From Alteromonas portus (lineage in GTDB: Bacteria; Pseudomonadota; Gammaproteobacteria; Enterobacterales; Alteromonadaceae), in NCBI RefSeq assembly GCF_005117025.1, contig NZ_SWCO01000001.1, positions 558,001 through 622,000 of the forward strand: 64,000 nt of DNA, read 5' to 3'. Below, piece after piece: positions 47,180-55,980 of the stretch. A model generated the notes under the pieces. The model had not been told where the DNA came from, did no database searches, and saw only the letters and a program-made list of their open reading frames with translations. Position 1 is the first letter of the stretch; the number at the start of each line of letters is the position of its first letter. Position numbers and translations under genes: made by a program.

Positions 47180-47944
47180 ATGAAAGTGTGGACGGTAGCA
47201 AATCAAAAAGGTGGGGTAGGTAAGACAACTACAACCGTTAGCCTTGGCGGCTTGCTGGCTCAGAAGGGCAAGCGAGTTCTCATGATTGATACTGATCCAC
47301 ATGCTTCGCTTAGCTATTACTTCGGCATAGACGCAGAAGCGACAAGTCATTCAGTTTACGACATTTTTATTAAGTCTAATGAGATTACTGCCGATAATGT
47401 AATGGACTGTCTATGTCCTACGAAGCTCGATAACTTATACGTGCTGCCAGCGACTATGGCATTGGCAACGTTAGACAGAACCATGGGAAGCGAACAAGGC
47501 ATGGGCTTAGTGTTGAAAAAAGCACTAGCAAAAATAGCCGATGAGTTTGATTTTGCCATTATCGACTGCCCACCTGTTTTGGGCGTGTTGATGGTCAATG
47601 CATTAGCGGCATGCGATAAAGTTATTGTACCGACCCAGACAGAATATTTAGCGCTTAAAGGCTTGGATCGGATGATCCGTACTATGGAAATAATGGGGCG
47701 TTCGTTAAACAAGTCCTTTGACACCCTGATTATTCCAACTATGTTTGATAAGCGCACTAACGCAGCGCTGGCGTCGAGAAAGCGATTAATGAGCGATTAC
47801 GGCGAGCGAGTCTGGGAAGGCGTCATTCCCGTTGATACGCATTTCAGAGATGCGAGCTTGGTTCAACTACCTATCTCTGCTGCGTACCCGAAGACGAGAG
47901 GTGTAAATGCCTACGATAAACTGTTAGCCGTATTGGAGAAATAA
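47180..47944 (+). CDS. parC: ParA-like ATPase ParC, polar positioning of chemotaxis arrays
   Basis: ParA/Soj-type ATPase of 254 residues from the ATG at 47180. It has a deviant Walker A (NQKGGVGKTTTTV, Lys10 and Lys15), DTDPHASLSYYFG and IIDCPPVLGVLMVNAL. In Vibrio, ParC in this position (after cheB and before parP and cheW) recruits chemotaxis arrays to the cell pole; the same synteny is seen here. A frame extending upstream to 47156 lacks a good start. ParP follows after 7 bases. Confidence 0.9.
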   Translation: MKVWTVANQKGGVGKTTTTVSLGGLLAQKGKRVLMIDTDPHASLSYYFGIDAEATSHSVYDIFIKSNEITADNVMDCLCPTKLDNLYVLPATMALATLDRTMGSEQGMGLVLKKALAKIADEFDFAIIDCPPVLGVLMVNALAACDKVIVPTQTEYLALKGLDRMIRTMEIMGRSLNKSFDTLIIPTMFDKRTNAALASRKRLMSDYGERVWEGVIPVDTHFRDASLVQLPISAAYPKTRGVNAYDKLLAVLEK

Positions 47945-47951
47945 CAAAACC

Positions 47952-48758
47952 ATGAGCAAGCAATCGCCATTTGCCCGTGAAGAAGTGATGGAGGCATACT
48001 TAGACAGCCTTCTCAAAGAGCCAGAAGCACCGGAAGATGTGACTGCGCGCACGGCAAAATTGCTCGAACAGGCTTCTCAGCAGATGGCTGAAACAGCGCT
48101 CGCTTCAACGGCAAATGAAAGTGAGCCACTATCGAATGAACAAGAGGCGATAGCTGAAAAGGTTACATCTTTAATTGAGACGCAAAAAGTAGAGACGATT
48201 GAGGATGAACAGCAACATCTTGATGCCGAAACTTCAATAGAGCAAAGACAAGACGAGGTATTAGGCCGAACTCCAAAAACAAAAGTTCCACTAAAGGATA
48301 CTCTCGGTTTTCGCTTTCAGGCGCTATTCTTTGAGGTTGCGGGGTTAACCCTTGCGGTGCCTTTAACATCGCTAGGTGGCATCCACCAAATTGAAAAAGT
48401 AGGCCCCTTATTTGGAAAACCCGACTGGTTTATGGGTGTAATGTTGCACAGAGAGTCTAAACTTAGTGTTGTTGACTCTGCAAAATGGGTAATGCCAGAA
48501 AAATATGATGAAAACCTCGCACAATCACTTAACTACCGATATCTTATAATGTTAGGGGAGAGTGTGTGGGGATTAGCAAGCGAAAAGCTTGTAAACACAG
48601 TCAATTTGACTACCGATGATGTTAAATGGCGCGAGTCCACAGGTAAGCGTCCCTGGTTAGCAGGGATGGTTAAAGAAAAAATGTGTGCGTTAATTGACGT
48701 TGAAGAATTAATATCTATGCTTAACAAAGGCTTAGGCAGTAACGACCAGACGCCATAG
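47952..48758 (+). CDS. parP: CheW-domain protein ParP
   Basis: Array-localising partner of ParC. The 268-residue protein has an N-terminal Glu/Ala/Gln-rich, probably disordered region (about 1-110), then a CheW-like domain (about 120-262, FRFQALFFEVAGLTLAVPLTSLGGIHQIEKV in pieces, and GMVKEKMCALIDVEELISML near the end). In Vibrio, ParP uses this domain to bind CheA and chemoreceptors and keep arrays at the pole. The order parC-parP-cheW supports the call. Confidence 0.88.
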   Translation: MSKQSPFAREEVMEAYLDSLLKEPEAPEDVTARTAKLLEQASQQMAETALASTANESEPLSNEQEAIAEKVTSLIETQKVETIEDEQQHLDAETSIEQRQDEVLGRTPKTKVPLKDTLGFRFQALFFEVAGLTLAVPLTSLGGIHQIEKVGPLFGKPDWFMGVMLHRESKLSVVDSAKWVMPEKYDENLAQSLNYRYLIMLGESVWGLASEKLVNTVNLTTDDVKWRESTGKRPWLAGMVKEKMCALIDVEELISMLNKGLGSNDQTP

Positions 48759-48775
48759 TATTGGGAGCCAGGTTC

Positions 48776-49267
48776 ATGAGCGACGAAAGAATGAATAATA
48801 ACGCTAGCGACAGTAACGACGAAGTCCTTCAATGGGTGACGTATCGCTTAGGTGAAGAAACTTACGGTATTAACGTGATGCAGGTACAAGAGGTCTTGCG
48901 TTATACTGAAATAGCCCCTGTACCCGGTGCGCCAGACTATGTGCTTGGTATTATAAACTTGCGCGGTAACGTGGTAACCGTCATTGATACCCGTGCGCGT
49001 TTTGGGTTGCCACCGACGGAAATCACAGACAATACACGTATTGTTATTATTGAATCTGACGAACAGGTTGTCGGTATCTTGGTGGATAGCGTAGCTGAAG
49101 TGGTTTACTTAAAATCTTCAGAAATTGACAGTGCGCCTAACGTTGGTACTGAAGAAAGCGCTAAGTTTATACAGGGTGTAAGTAACCGCGATGGCGAACT
49201 GCTTATTCTTGTTGATTTGAATAAATTGCTAAGCGATGAAGAGTGGGATGAGCTTAGCAATATCTAA
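48776..49267 (+). CDS. cheW: Chemotaxis adaptor protein CheW
   Basis: Couples receptors to CheA. From the ATG at 48776 it is 163 residues; an in-frame TTG at 48761 is an alternative. The CheW fold is complete: LQWVTYRLGEETYGINVMQVQEVLRY, APDYVLGIINLRGNVVTVIDTRARFG (in pieces), VGILVDSVAEVVYL and GELLILVDLNKLLSDEE. It closes the chemotaxis gene run apart from the following DUF2802 gene. Confidence 0.94.
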   Translation: MSDERMNNNASDSNDEVLQWVTYRLGEETYGINVMQVQEVLRYTEIAPVPGAPDYVLGIINLRGNVVTVIDTRARFGLPPTEITDNTRIVIIESDEQVVGILVDSVAEVVYLKSSEIDSAPNVGTEESAKFIQGVSNRDGELLILVDLNKLLSDEEWDELSNI

Positions 49268-49320
49268 ATAATGAACAGGCGACATGTATTGTCTATGTCG
49301 CCTACATTTCCCCAAGGGTT

Positions 49321-49761
49321 ATGTCCATGGAATGGCAGCTTGCTGCACCTACCTTAATTGAACTTATCTTGTGCGGTTTTATCATTGTACTTGCTGTTGC
49401 GGTAAGTATTTTGTATTCGCACGTTAAGCAGTTACGTACAGCTTTAAGCGATAGTGAGCAAAATAACGCCTCTGCTATTGCGCGAACTGAAGCCCTTGCA
49501 AAAAATGCCAACAATCAACAAACCGAGGCGCAAGCACGCACTCTGGTCATTACTCGCCACCTTCAAGAGCTAGACGAAAAGCAAACTGATATAGAAAATC
49601 AGCTTCGTGAACTTAAACTGCAAGACCCTTCTCTACGTTTATATCAACGTGCTGCAGACTTAGTTAAGCAAGGTGCCAGCATTGAAGAAATCATTGAGGC
49701 CTGCGACATTCCTCGCGCTGAAGCTGAGATGTTAATGATGGTGCATAAGCAAAATAGCTAA
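49321..49761 (+). CDS. DUF2802 membrane-anchored protein
   Basis: A 146-residue protein with one N-terminal transmembrane helix (about 10-32, LIELILCGFIIVLAVAVSI), a coiled-coil middle rich in Gln, Glu and Ala, and a C-terminal helix-turn-helix-like end (LVKQGASIEEIIEACDIPRAEAEML). DUF2802 genes are commonly found after cheW in polar flagellar loci; the function is not established to my knowledge. It probably shares the cheW transcript. Confidence 0.85.
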   Translation: MSMEWQLAAPTLIELILCGFIIVLAVAVSILYSHVKQLRTALSDSEQNNASAIARTEALAKNANNQQTEAQARTLVITRHLQELDEKQTDIENQLRELKLQDPSLRLYQRAADLVKQGASIEEIIEACDIPRAEAEMLMMVHKQNS

Positions 49762-49782
49762 TATTTTTTCCACCAGATAATA

Positions 49783-49814
49783 AAACGTTTAGACGTCTAG
49801 ACGTAAAGATGTTG
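49783..49814 (+). promoter_or_regulatory. Tandem met boxes (MetJ operator) of the metA-metH operon
   Basis: Four adjacent 8-mers: AAACGTTT, AGACGTCT, AGACGTAA, AGATGTTG, matching the MetJ consensus AGACGTCT at 6, 8, 6 and 5 positions. They abut a possible -35 TTGACA (49812-49817) with CACAAT about 17 bases on, so bound MetJ with S-adenosylmethionine would block the promoter. metA starts at 49872. Confidence 0.85.
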
Positions 49815-49871
49815 ACATATTGCCAGTTATAGACACAATACAGATATTGTAATTTATCACTGGAGTCCTCT

Positions 49872-50810
49872 ATGCCAATTCGTATTCCTGAGCAGTTACC
49901 CGCGCAGAATGTACTACAAGGTGAAAACATTTTTACCATGGACATGGACAGGGCTGCCAATCAGGATATTCGTCCTCTTGAAGTCGGCATCCTTAATTTG
50001 ATGCCGAACAAGATAGAAACAGAAGTACAGTTACTTCGCCTGCTATCGAATACGCCGCTACAAATAAATGTCGACTTGATTAGAATTGATAATCAAGCAC
50101 CCAAAAATACTCCACAGTCACACATGGATGCCTTCTATCACGACTTTTCAGCGGTCGCGAACAAAAAATACGATGGGCTTATAGTAACCGGTGCGCCTCT
50201 TGCGCTTATCGATTATGAAGAGGTGAAGTACTGGGACACTATGACGACAATACTGGAGTGGGCGCAGCGACACGTTAACTCTACTCTGTATTTATGTTGG
50301 GCTGCACATGCGGCTATGTATCACTTCTATGGTATAACCCGAGAGATCAGAGACGAAAAGTTTTCCGGTGTTTTCAAGCATAAAGTGAACGATCCTCACA
50401 ATGAACTATTGAGAGGTTTTGACCCCACGTTTTACGCCCCCCACTCTCGATATGGGCACATCAATACCTCTTTATATAACAGTGTTGATGGATTGAGTGT
50501 TGTGGCAGAATCTGACGACGTGGGTGCGTATATTGTGGCGTCAGAAGACAAGCGAATGGTGTTTGTAACGGGCCATCCAGAATATGACCCTGATACGCTC
50601 AAAGACGAATATTTACGGGATATTGCCGCGGGACAAACGCCGGCAATGCCGAAAAACTATTTTGAAGGGGATGATCCAGCCAAGTCTCCTATAGTACAGT
50701 GGCGCTCGCACGGCAGCCTATTGTTTACGAACTGGCTGAATTATTATGTCTATCAGACCACGCCTTACGATTTAAGTCAGCTTGCTGAAAAGTCACAGCC
50801 AAAGAGGTAG
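49872..50810 (+). CDS. metA: Homoserine O-succinyltransferase MetA
   Basis: Activates homoserine for methionine synthesis. The 312-residue protein has the class I glutamine amidotransferase-like fold with catalytic Cys142 (LCWAAHAAMYHFYGI), His235-region VFVTGHPEYDPDTLKDEY and the Glu of that segment. The loop TGAPLALIDYEEVKYW has Ala at position 111, the site that separates succinyl-CoA (Gly) from acetyl-CoA (Glu) users; a small residue favours succinyl. It starts the operon controlled by met boxes and is 3 bases upstream of the first metH gene. Confidence 0.93.
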   Translation: MPIRIPEQLPAQNVLQGENIFTMDMDRAANQDIRPLEVGILNLMPNKIETEVQLLRLLSNTPLQINVDLIRIDNQAPKNTPQSHMDAFYHDFSAVANKKYDGLIVTGAPLALIDYEEVKYWDTMTTILEWAQRHVNSTLYLCWAAHAAMYHFYGITREIRDEKFSGVFKHKVNDPHNELLRGFDPTFYAPHSRYGHINTSLYNSVDGLSVVAESDDVGAYIVASEDKRMVFVTGHPEYDPDTLKDEYLRDIAAGQTPAMPKNYFEGDDPAKSPIVQWRSHGSLLFTNWLNYYVYQTTPYDLSQLAEKSQPKR

Positions 50811-50813
50811 CAC

Positions 50814-51881
50814 GTGAGCCAAAGACCAATTTCTAGCGCGCAGGCATCGCTTACAGAAGCCGCTCAAAAACGCATTCTTATTTTAGACGGTGCCATGGGC
50901 ACCATGATCCAGCGCCATAAGTTAGAAGAAGAAGATTATCGCGGAACACAGTTTGCCGACTGGCACTGTGACGTAAAGGGTAATAACGACCTATTAGTGC
51001 TTACCCAGCCCGATATTATTTACCAAATTCACTGTGATTACTTTGAAGCTGGTGCGGACATTATTGAAACGAATACGTTTAATGCTACCACTATCGCTAT
51101 GGCCGATTATGATATGCAGGCCCAATCACGTGATATCAATTTAGCTGCGGCTAAATTAGCGCGTAAAGCAGCAGACGAATTCACAGCAAAAACACCTGAG
51201 AAACCCCGCTTTGTGGCCGGTGTATTAGGGCCAACAAACCGCACTGCCTCTATTTCACCTGATGTTAATGACCCAGGTAAGCGCAATGTCACTTTTGATG
51301 AATTAGTAGAGGCCTACAGTGAGTCTACCGAAGCCCTCATTGAAGGCGGCGTTGACCTAATCATGCTTGAAACTATTTTCGATACGTTAAATGCCAAGGC
51401 AGCAGCGTTTGCCGTAGAGTCGGTATTTGAAAAACTGGGTAGGTTTTTGCCAGTAATGGTATCAGGCACTATCACCGATGCATCTGGGCGTACGCTATCT
51501 GGGCAAACAGCGGAAGCATTTTACTACTCAATGCGACATATTAACCCGTTTTCCTTCGGCTTAAACTGCGCACTTGGGCCGGATCTTTTGCGCCAATACG
51601 TCGATGAAGTAGCTAATGTGAGTGAGTGCTTCATATCTGCACACCCTAACGCTGGCTTACCTAACGAATTTGGTGAATACGATATGGAAGGGCCAGAAAT
51701 GGCCGAGCACATCAAAGAATGGGCTCAGTCAGGGCTAGTGAACATCGTTGGGGGCTGTTGTGGCAGTACCCCAGAGCATATTCGCGATATTGCTAATGCG
51801 GTTAAAGGTATCGCGCCACGCCAGCTTCCCGAATTTGAACCTAAAATGCGTTTGTCAGGCCTAGAGCCGTTTGTACACTAG
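50814..51881 (+). CDS. metH: Methionine synthase, homocysteine-binding module (split MetH)
   Basis: N-terminal homocysteine S-methyltransferase part of cobalamin-dependent methionine synthase, as a separate 355-residue protein. It covers the first TIM barrel of E. coli MetH ([20 protein letters not shown]). Zinc and homocysteine ligands are intact: Cys252 (GLNCALG) and Cys315-Cys316 ([11 protein letters not shown]). It starts with GTG. It ends in [10 protein letters not shown] at the natural interdomain linker, with its own stop and a strong ribosome binding site for the second gene, so this is not a frameshift. Confidence 0.92.
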   Translation: MSQRPISSAQASLTEAAQKRILILDGAMGTMIQRHKLEEEDYRGTQFADWHCDVKGNNDLLVLTQPDIIYQIHCDYFEAGADIIETNTFNATTIAMADYDMQAQSRDINLAAAKLARKAADEFTAKTPEKPRFVAGVLGPTNRTASISPDVNDPGKRNVTFDELVEAYSESTEALIEGGVDLIMLETIFDTLNAKAAAFAVESVFEKLGRFLPVMVSGTITDASGRTLSGQTAEAFYYSMRHINPFSFGLNCALGPDLLRQYVDEVANVSECFISAHPNAGLPNEFGEYDMEGPEMAEHIKEWAQSGLVNIVGGCCGSTPEHIRDIANAVKGIAPRQLPEFEPKMRLSGLEPFVH

Positions 51882-51890
51882 GAGGGCATA

Positions 51891-54515
51891 ATGAGCGCAG
51901 AATTTTCTACATTTATTAATATCGGTGAGCGCACCAACGTTACAGGCTCTGCTCGCTTTAAACGTCTTATTCTTGAAGGTGATTATGAAACCGCACTTGA
52001 TGTCGCAAGACAGCAGGTAGAAAACGGTGCTCAAATTATTGATATCAATATGGATGAGGCCATGCTTGATTCAAAGCAGGCCATGATCACCTTTTTAAAC
52101 CTGATTGCCTCTGAGCCAGATATTAGCCGAGTTCCCATTATGATCGACTCGTCTAAATGGGAGATTATCGAAGCAGGGCTTAAGTGTGTGCAGGGCAAAG
52201 CGATTGTTAACTCTATTAGCTTAAAAGAAGGGGAAGAGATCTTCTTGAACCAAGCCAAGCTAATAAAGCGCTATGGTGCTGCAACCGTAGTTATGGCCTT
52301 TGACGAGACCGGCCAGGCCGATACACAAGCCCGCAAAGTTGAGATTTGTCAGCGTAGCTACAAGCTGCTGACAGAAGAAGTCGGCTTTCCTCCTGAAGAT
52401 ATTATCTTTGACCCCAATATTTTTGCTGTAGCGACAGGTATTGAAGAGCACGATAACTACGCGGTTGATTTTATTGAAGCGACCCGCGAGATACGTAAAA
52501 CCTGTCCGTACTCACATATTTCCGGCGGCCTTTCTAATATTTCATTTTCGTTCAGGGGGAACAATCCAGTACGTGAGGCCATGCACTCCGTGTTTCTGTA
52601 TCACGCTATTCGCGCCGGTATGGATATGGCTATTGTGAATGCAGGTCAGCTAGAAGTATACGACGAAATACCCGCTGAATTGCGCGATGCGGTTGAAGAC
52701 GTGATTTTAAACCGCAGAAGTGATGCTACTGAACGCTTACTCGATATTGCACCGAACTATCAAGGCGACGGTAAAGCGGCCGCAAAGGAAGATTTATCCT
52801 GGCGCGAGCAAGAAGTGAATAAGCGCTTAGAGCATGCGCTTGTTAAAGGTATTACCGATTACATCATTGAAGATACTGAAGAAGCGCGTCAACAAGCTGA
52901 GCGTCCGTTACACGTTATCGAAGGGCCGTTAATGGACGGTATGAACGTAGTAGGGGATTTGTTCGGCGAAGGAAAAATGTTTCTTCCTCAGGTAGTAAAG
53001 TCGGCCCGTGTAATGAAAAAGGCGGTAGCCCATTTACAGCCATACATTGAAGAAGAAAAGTCAGACGATGCGAAAAGCAACGGTAAAATTCTTCTCGCTA
53101 CGGTAAAAGGTGACGTTCACGATATTGGTAAAAATATCGTAGGCGTGGTACTTCAGTGCAATAACTTTGAAGTGATTGATCTTGGCGTAATGGTGCCAGC
53201 GGCAACAATCTTACAAACCGCCAAAGATGAAAACGTCGACATGATTGGTTTGTCGGGTCTAATTACACCATCACTTGATGAGATGGTTCACGTAGCCAAA
53301 GAAATGGAGCGTCAGGGTTTTGATATTCCGCTTCTTATTGGCGGGGCGACTACATCAAAAGCGCATACCGCAGTAAAAATAGAACAAAATTATCATGCAC
53401 CTGTGGCTTATGTTCCAAACGCAAGTAGAGCAGTAGGCGTGTGCCAGCGTCTTTTAAACAAAGCGTCTCGCGATATTTACGCGCAGGAACTGGCAAAAGA
53501 ATACGATACGGTACGCGAACAGCACGCCCGTAAGAAGCCGCGCAGCAAGCCGGTGACTTTAGAACAGGCCAGAGAAAACGCTTTTAAGCCAGATTTTACG
53601 ACTTTGCCAGTAAAACCTGCGAGCTTGGGTGTAACACCGGTAACCGCCGATTTAGCTACCCTGCGTAACTACATTGATTGGACGCCGTTTTTCTTAACTT
53701 GGTCGTTAGCAGGCAAGTACCCGCGTATACTCGAAGATGAAGTAGTGGGGGAGCAGGCACAATCACTGTTTAACGACGCCAACGCCATGCTGGATAAAAT
53801 TATCGAAGAGAACAGCCTTCAGGCGAAAGGCGTTATCGGTTTGTTTCCTGCCAACCGCGTTAATGACGATGTTGAAATTTATACCGATGAGTCGAGAAAC
53901 CAAGTTCAAGGTGTTGCCCATCACTTGCGTCAGCAAACCCTAAAAGACAAATTCGCTAATTATTGTTTAGCAGACTTTGTGGCTGAAAAGTCGAGTGGCA
54001 TAAATGATTATGTGGGCGCTTTTGCCGTTACCGGTGGTATAGGGGAAGACGAGCTTGCTGATAGCTATATTCAAGCAGGCGATGACTACAACGGTATTAT
54101 GGTTAAAGCGGTGGCAGACAGACTTGCCGAAGCGTTTGCGGAATATCTTCACGAGCAGGTGCGTAAGCACTATTGGGGCTACGCCGCTAACGAATCACTG
54201 AGTAACGAAGAACTTATCCGCGAAAAATATCAGGGCATTAGACCGGCACCAGGCTACGCCGCGTGTCCAGAACACACCGAAAAGCAGCTTATTTGGGACT
54301 TATTGTCAGCAGAGCAGCACACAGGTATGAAGCTTACGGAAAGTTACGCCATGTGGCCGGGAGCATCGGTATCGGGTTGGTATTTCGCTCATCCTGATTC
54401 GAAATACTTTGCGGTTGCCAAAATTCAAGCCGACCAGGTAGAAGATTACGCTACACGTAAAGGCTGGACCTTGGAAGAAGCTGAAAAGTGGTTGGGTCCT
54501 AACCTAAGTGATTAA
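51891..54515 (+). CDS. metH: Methionine synthase, folate/cobalamin/reactivation module (split MetH)
   Basis: The rest of cobalamin-dependent methionine synthase, 874 residues, with ATG after GGAGGG. In order: pterin-binding TIM barrel (about 5-280, [15 protein letters not shown]), cap domain (about 300-395), B12-binding domain with the axial ligand His410 in GDVHDIGKN (DxHxxG) and [13 protein letters not shown], then the AdoMet-binding activation domain (about 545-874) with [15 protein letters not shown] at 784-798. Sequence similarity to E. coli MetH is high throughout. With the upstream gene it makes a full enzyme from two polypeptides. Confidence 0.95.
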   Translation: MSAEFSTFINIGERTNVTGSARFKRLILEGDYETALDVARQQVENGAQIIDINMDEAMLDSKQAMITFLNLIASEPDISRVPIMIDSSKWEIIEAGLKCVQGKAIVNSISLKEGEEIFLNQAKLIKRYGAATVVMAFDETGQADTQARKVEICQRSYKLLTEEVGFPPEDIIFDPNIFAVATGIEEHDNYAVDFIEATREIRKTCPYSHISGGLSNISFSFRGNNPVREAMHSVFLYHAIRAGMDMAIVNAGQLEVYDEIPAELRDAVEDVILNRRSDATERLLDIAPNYQGDGKAAAKEDLSWREQEVNKRLEHALVKGITDYIIEDTEEARQQAERPLHVIEGPLMDGMNVVGDLFGEGKMFLPQVVKSARVMKKAVAHLQPYIEEEKSDDAKSNGKILLATVKGDVHDIGKNIVGVVLQCNNFEVIDLGVMVPAATILQTAKDENVDMIGLSGLITPSLDEMVHVAKEMERQGFDIPLLIGGATTSKAHTAVKIEQNYHAPVAYVPNASRAVGVCQRLLNKASRDIYAQELAKEYDTVREQHARKKPRSKPVTLEQARENAFKPDFTTLPVKPASLGVTPVTADLATLRNYIDWTPFFLTWSLAGKYPRILEDEVVGEQAQSLFNDANAMLDKIIEENSLQAKGVIGLFPANRVNDDVEIYTDESRNQVQGVAHHLRQQTLKDKFANYCLADFVAEKSSGINDYVGAFAVTGGIGEDELADSYIQAGDDYNGIMVKAVADRLAEAFAEYLHEQVRKHYWGYAANESLSNEELIREKYQGIRPAPGYAACPEHTEKQLIWDLLSAEQHTGMKLTESYAMWPGASVSGWYFAHPDSKYFAVAKIQADQVEDYATRKGWTLEEAEKWLGPNLSD

Positions 54516-54538
54516 TGCTGGTAAGGCAGGGAAGGTAT

Positions 54539-55129
54539 ATGCAAATCGAAAAGCCTTTTAGTCAGGCCTGTGAGAACAACAAGCGCGCTATTTTGAGCGT
54601 GCTTGAACGTACATTTGCTAACTGCCGACAGGTATTAGAGATAGGAAGCGGGACAGGTCAACATGCCGTATTTTTGGCTGAACACTTACCCCACCTTATT
54701 TGGCACACAAGCGACCAACCACACTATCACGAAGGCATTGCCGCGTGGCTGAGTGATTCAAATTCGGGGAATATAAAACCTCCCATAGCATTTACCGTTG
54801 GGCAAGATGACTTTCCCAATCTCGACGTAGACGGCATTTTTACGGCAAACACCGCACATATCATGCAGAAAGAAGAGGCGAAGCTACTCATGGAATCAGT
54901 AGCGTTGCACTTACCTAAAGGGGGCATATTCTGTCAGTATGGCCCTTTTACACACAGCGGTAAGTTTACTTCTGAAAGTAACCAAGCCTTCCATACTTCG
55001 CTTTTAGCGCGTGGTTATGGTGGCTACCGCGATATCAATGAGCTTACTGCTTGGGCAGGCGAGTTAAGCTTGCAAGACATAATCGACATGCCCGCCAATA
55101 ACCATATGCTTATTTGGCAAAAACGCTAA
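54539..55129 (+). CDS. DUF938 SAM-dependent methyltransferase-like protein
   Basis: A 196-residue Rossmann-type methyltransferase of the DUF938 family, substrate unknown. The ATG at 54539 follows AGGGAAGG; an in-frame ATG at 54515 overlaps the metH stop but lacks that site. It has the SAM-binding motif [20 protein letters not shown] (residues 32-51), a [14 protein letters not shown] segment in the motif IV position and [20 protein letters not shown]. It lies 23 bases after metH and may be part of the methionine operon. Confidence 0.85.
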   Translation: MQIEKPFSQACENNKRAILSVLERTFANCRQVLEIGSGTGQHAVFLAEHLPHLIWHTSDQPHYHEGIAAWLSDSNSGNIKPPIAFTVGQDDFPNLDVDGIFTANTAHIMQKEEAKLLMESVALHLPKGGIFCQYGPFTHSGKFTSESNQAFHTSLLARGYGGYRDINELTAWAGELSLQDIIDMPANNHMLIWQKR

Positions 55130-55150
55130 AGAAGTATCAAGGCTGCAGCA

Positions 55151-55178
55151 CTTTGCTTTAAAAACAGTTAAAGCAAAG
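55151..55178. repeat. Perfect inverted repeat upstream of ppnP
   Basis: CTTTGCTTTAA and TTAAAGCAAAG (11-bp arms, 6-base loop). It sits 30 bases before the ppnP start and 22 after the DUF938 stop. There is no T run after it, so it could be a weak terminator, an RNA hairpin in the ppnP leader, or an operator. Confidence 0.6.
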
Positions 55179-55208
55179 AAAGTCAGCACTCACATCAAAG
55201 GAGTATCT

Positions 55209-55493
55209 ATGAGCTTTAAAGTAAACCATTATTTCGACAACAAAGTGAGCTCAATTGGGTTTGAATCTGCAAACGGCCCTTGTACCTCGGGCGTAATGTC
55301 GCCGGGTGAATACACATTTTCTACCTCTCAAAAAGAGCTGATGAAAGTGGTTGAAGGTGAGTTAGTGGTAAAGCTACCGGGAAGTGACGAATGGCAATCT
55401 TTCGCAACGGGTACCAGTTTTAATGTGCCTGCCGATGCATCTTTTGACGTAAAAGTGTCTACGCCTACCGCTTATCTTTGCTTTTACAGCTAA
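55209..55493 (+). CDS. ppnP: Pyrimidine/purine nucleoside phosphorylase PpnP (DUF1255)
   Basis: Small cupin-type nucleoside phosphorylase of 94 residues, full length for the family. Conserved stretches are [23 protein letters not shown] (in two parts), [18 protein letters not shown] and [24 protein letters not shown] start after AAGGAG. It is preceded by an inverted repeat and followed by a terminator, so it is probably monocistronic. Confidence 0.92.
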   Translation: MSFKVNHYFDNKVSSIGFESANGPCTSGVMSPGEYTFSTSQKELMKVVEGELVVKLPGSDEWQSFATGTSFNVPADASFDVKVSTPTAYLCFYS

Positions 55494-55587
55494 TTTTTAA
55501 AACCGTTCAATTCACTCTGTATTTAAACTTTCGTAGAATTGACTTTCAGAGGTTGTAAAATTTCTCTGTATATCTCAGAGTATTAGA

Positions 55588-55619
55588 AGTGCAAGCGAGC
55601 TCGCTCACTTGCGCTTTTA
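55588..55619 (+). terminator. Terminator after ppnP
   Basis: Stem AGTGCAAG/CTTGCGCT (55588-55595 with 55608-55615, one G-T pair) extended inside by GAGC/GCTC, followed by TTTTAT. It ends ppnP transcription before the MITE-like element. Confidence 0.8.
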
Positions 55620-55656
55620 TACTAATAAAACTAAACCTGAAATGTGTGCGAATTAT

Positions 55657-55925
55657 CAGGGCCTGTTGACCTTTGATGTACGAATTTTGGTCTAAACGGA
55701 AGCCTTTTAATCGCGAAACAGTCCTGCAAGCCTAGTGGGCTAAGTTAAAGAGCTGTGACAAAGAGTAAAAGGCTTCCATAACGACCCCTTCGGGCAGCGC
55801 CTTTGTGCCATCTATACTGCGTTGAATGTTTTCGACTTAGAACCACTAAACCGTCAAACATCTGCCTTGTCTAGATGGCACAAAGACCGCTGCAAAAATG
55901 TACAACAAAGGTCAGCAGGCCCTAG
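55657..55925. mobile_element. MITE-like non-coding element with terminal inverted repeats
   Basis: The 25 bases at 55657-55681 and 55900-55924 are inverted repeats with 3 mismatches. Inside are two further perfect inverted repeats: GGAAGCCTTTTA/TAAAAGGCTTCC (55698-55709, 55766-55777) and a 14-bp pair (55801-55814, 55872-55885). No frame of useful length is found. The structure suggests a short non-autonomous transposable element or relic; no clear target-site duplication was seen. It ends 55 bases before the chemoreceptor gene and may hold part of its promoter. Confidence 0.6.
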
Positions 55926-55980
55926 TGCTGGAATACACTTTTCACACGTTGTGGCGTTTAGTAAACAATGAGAAGTACAA

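Noticed and set aside
51879-51893. MetH split as a simple frameshift or sequencing error
   Set aside because: The first gene ends cleanly at the domain linker and a proper GGAGGG site and ATG follow; no missing sequence is apparent compared with fused MetH.
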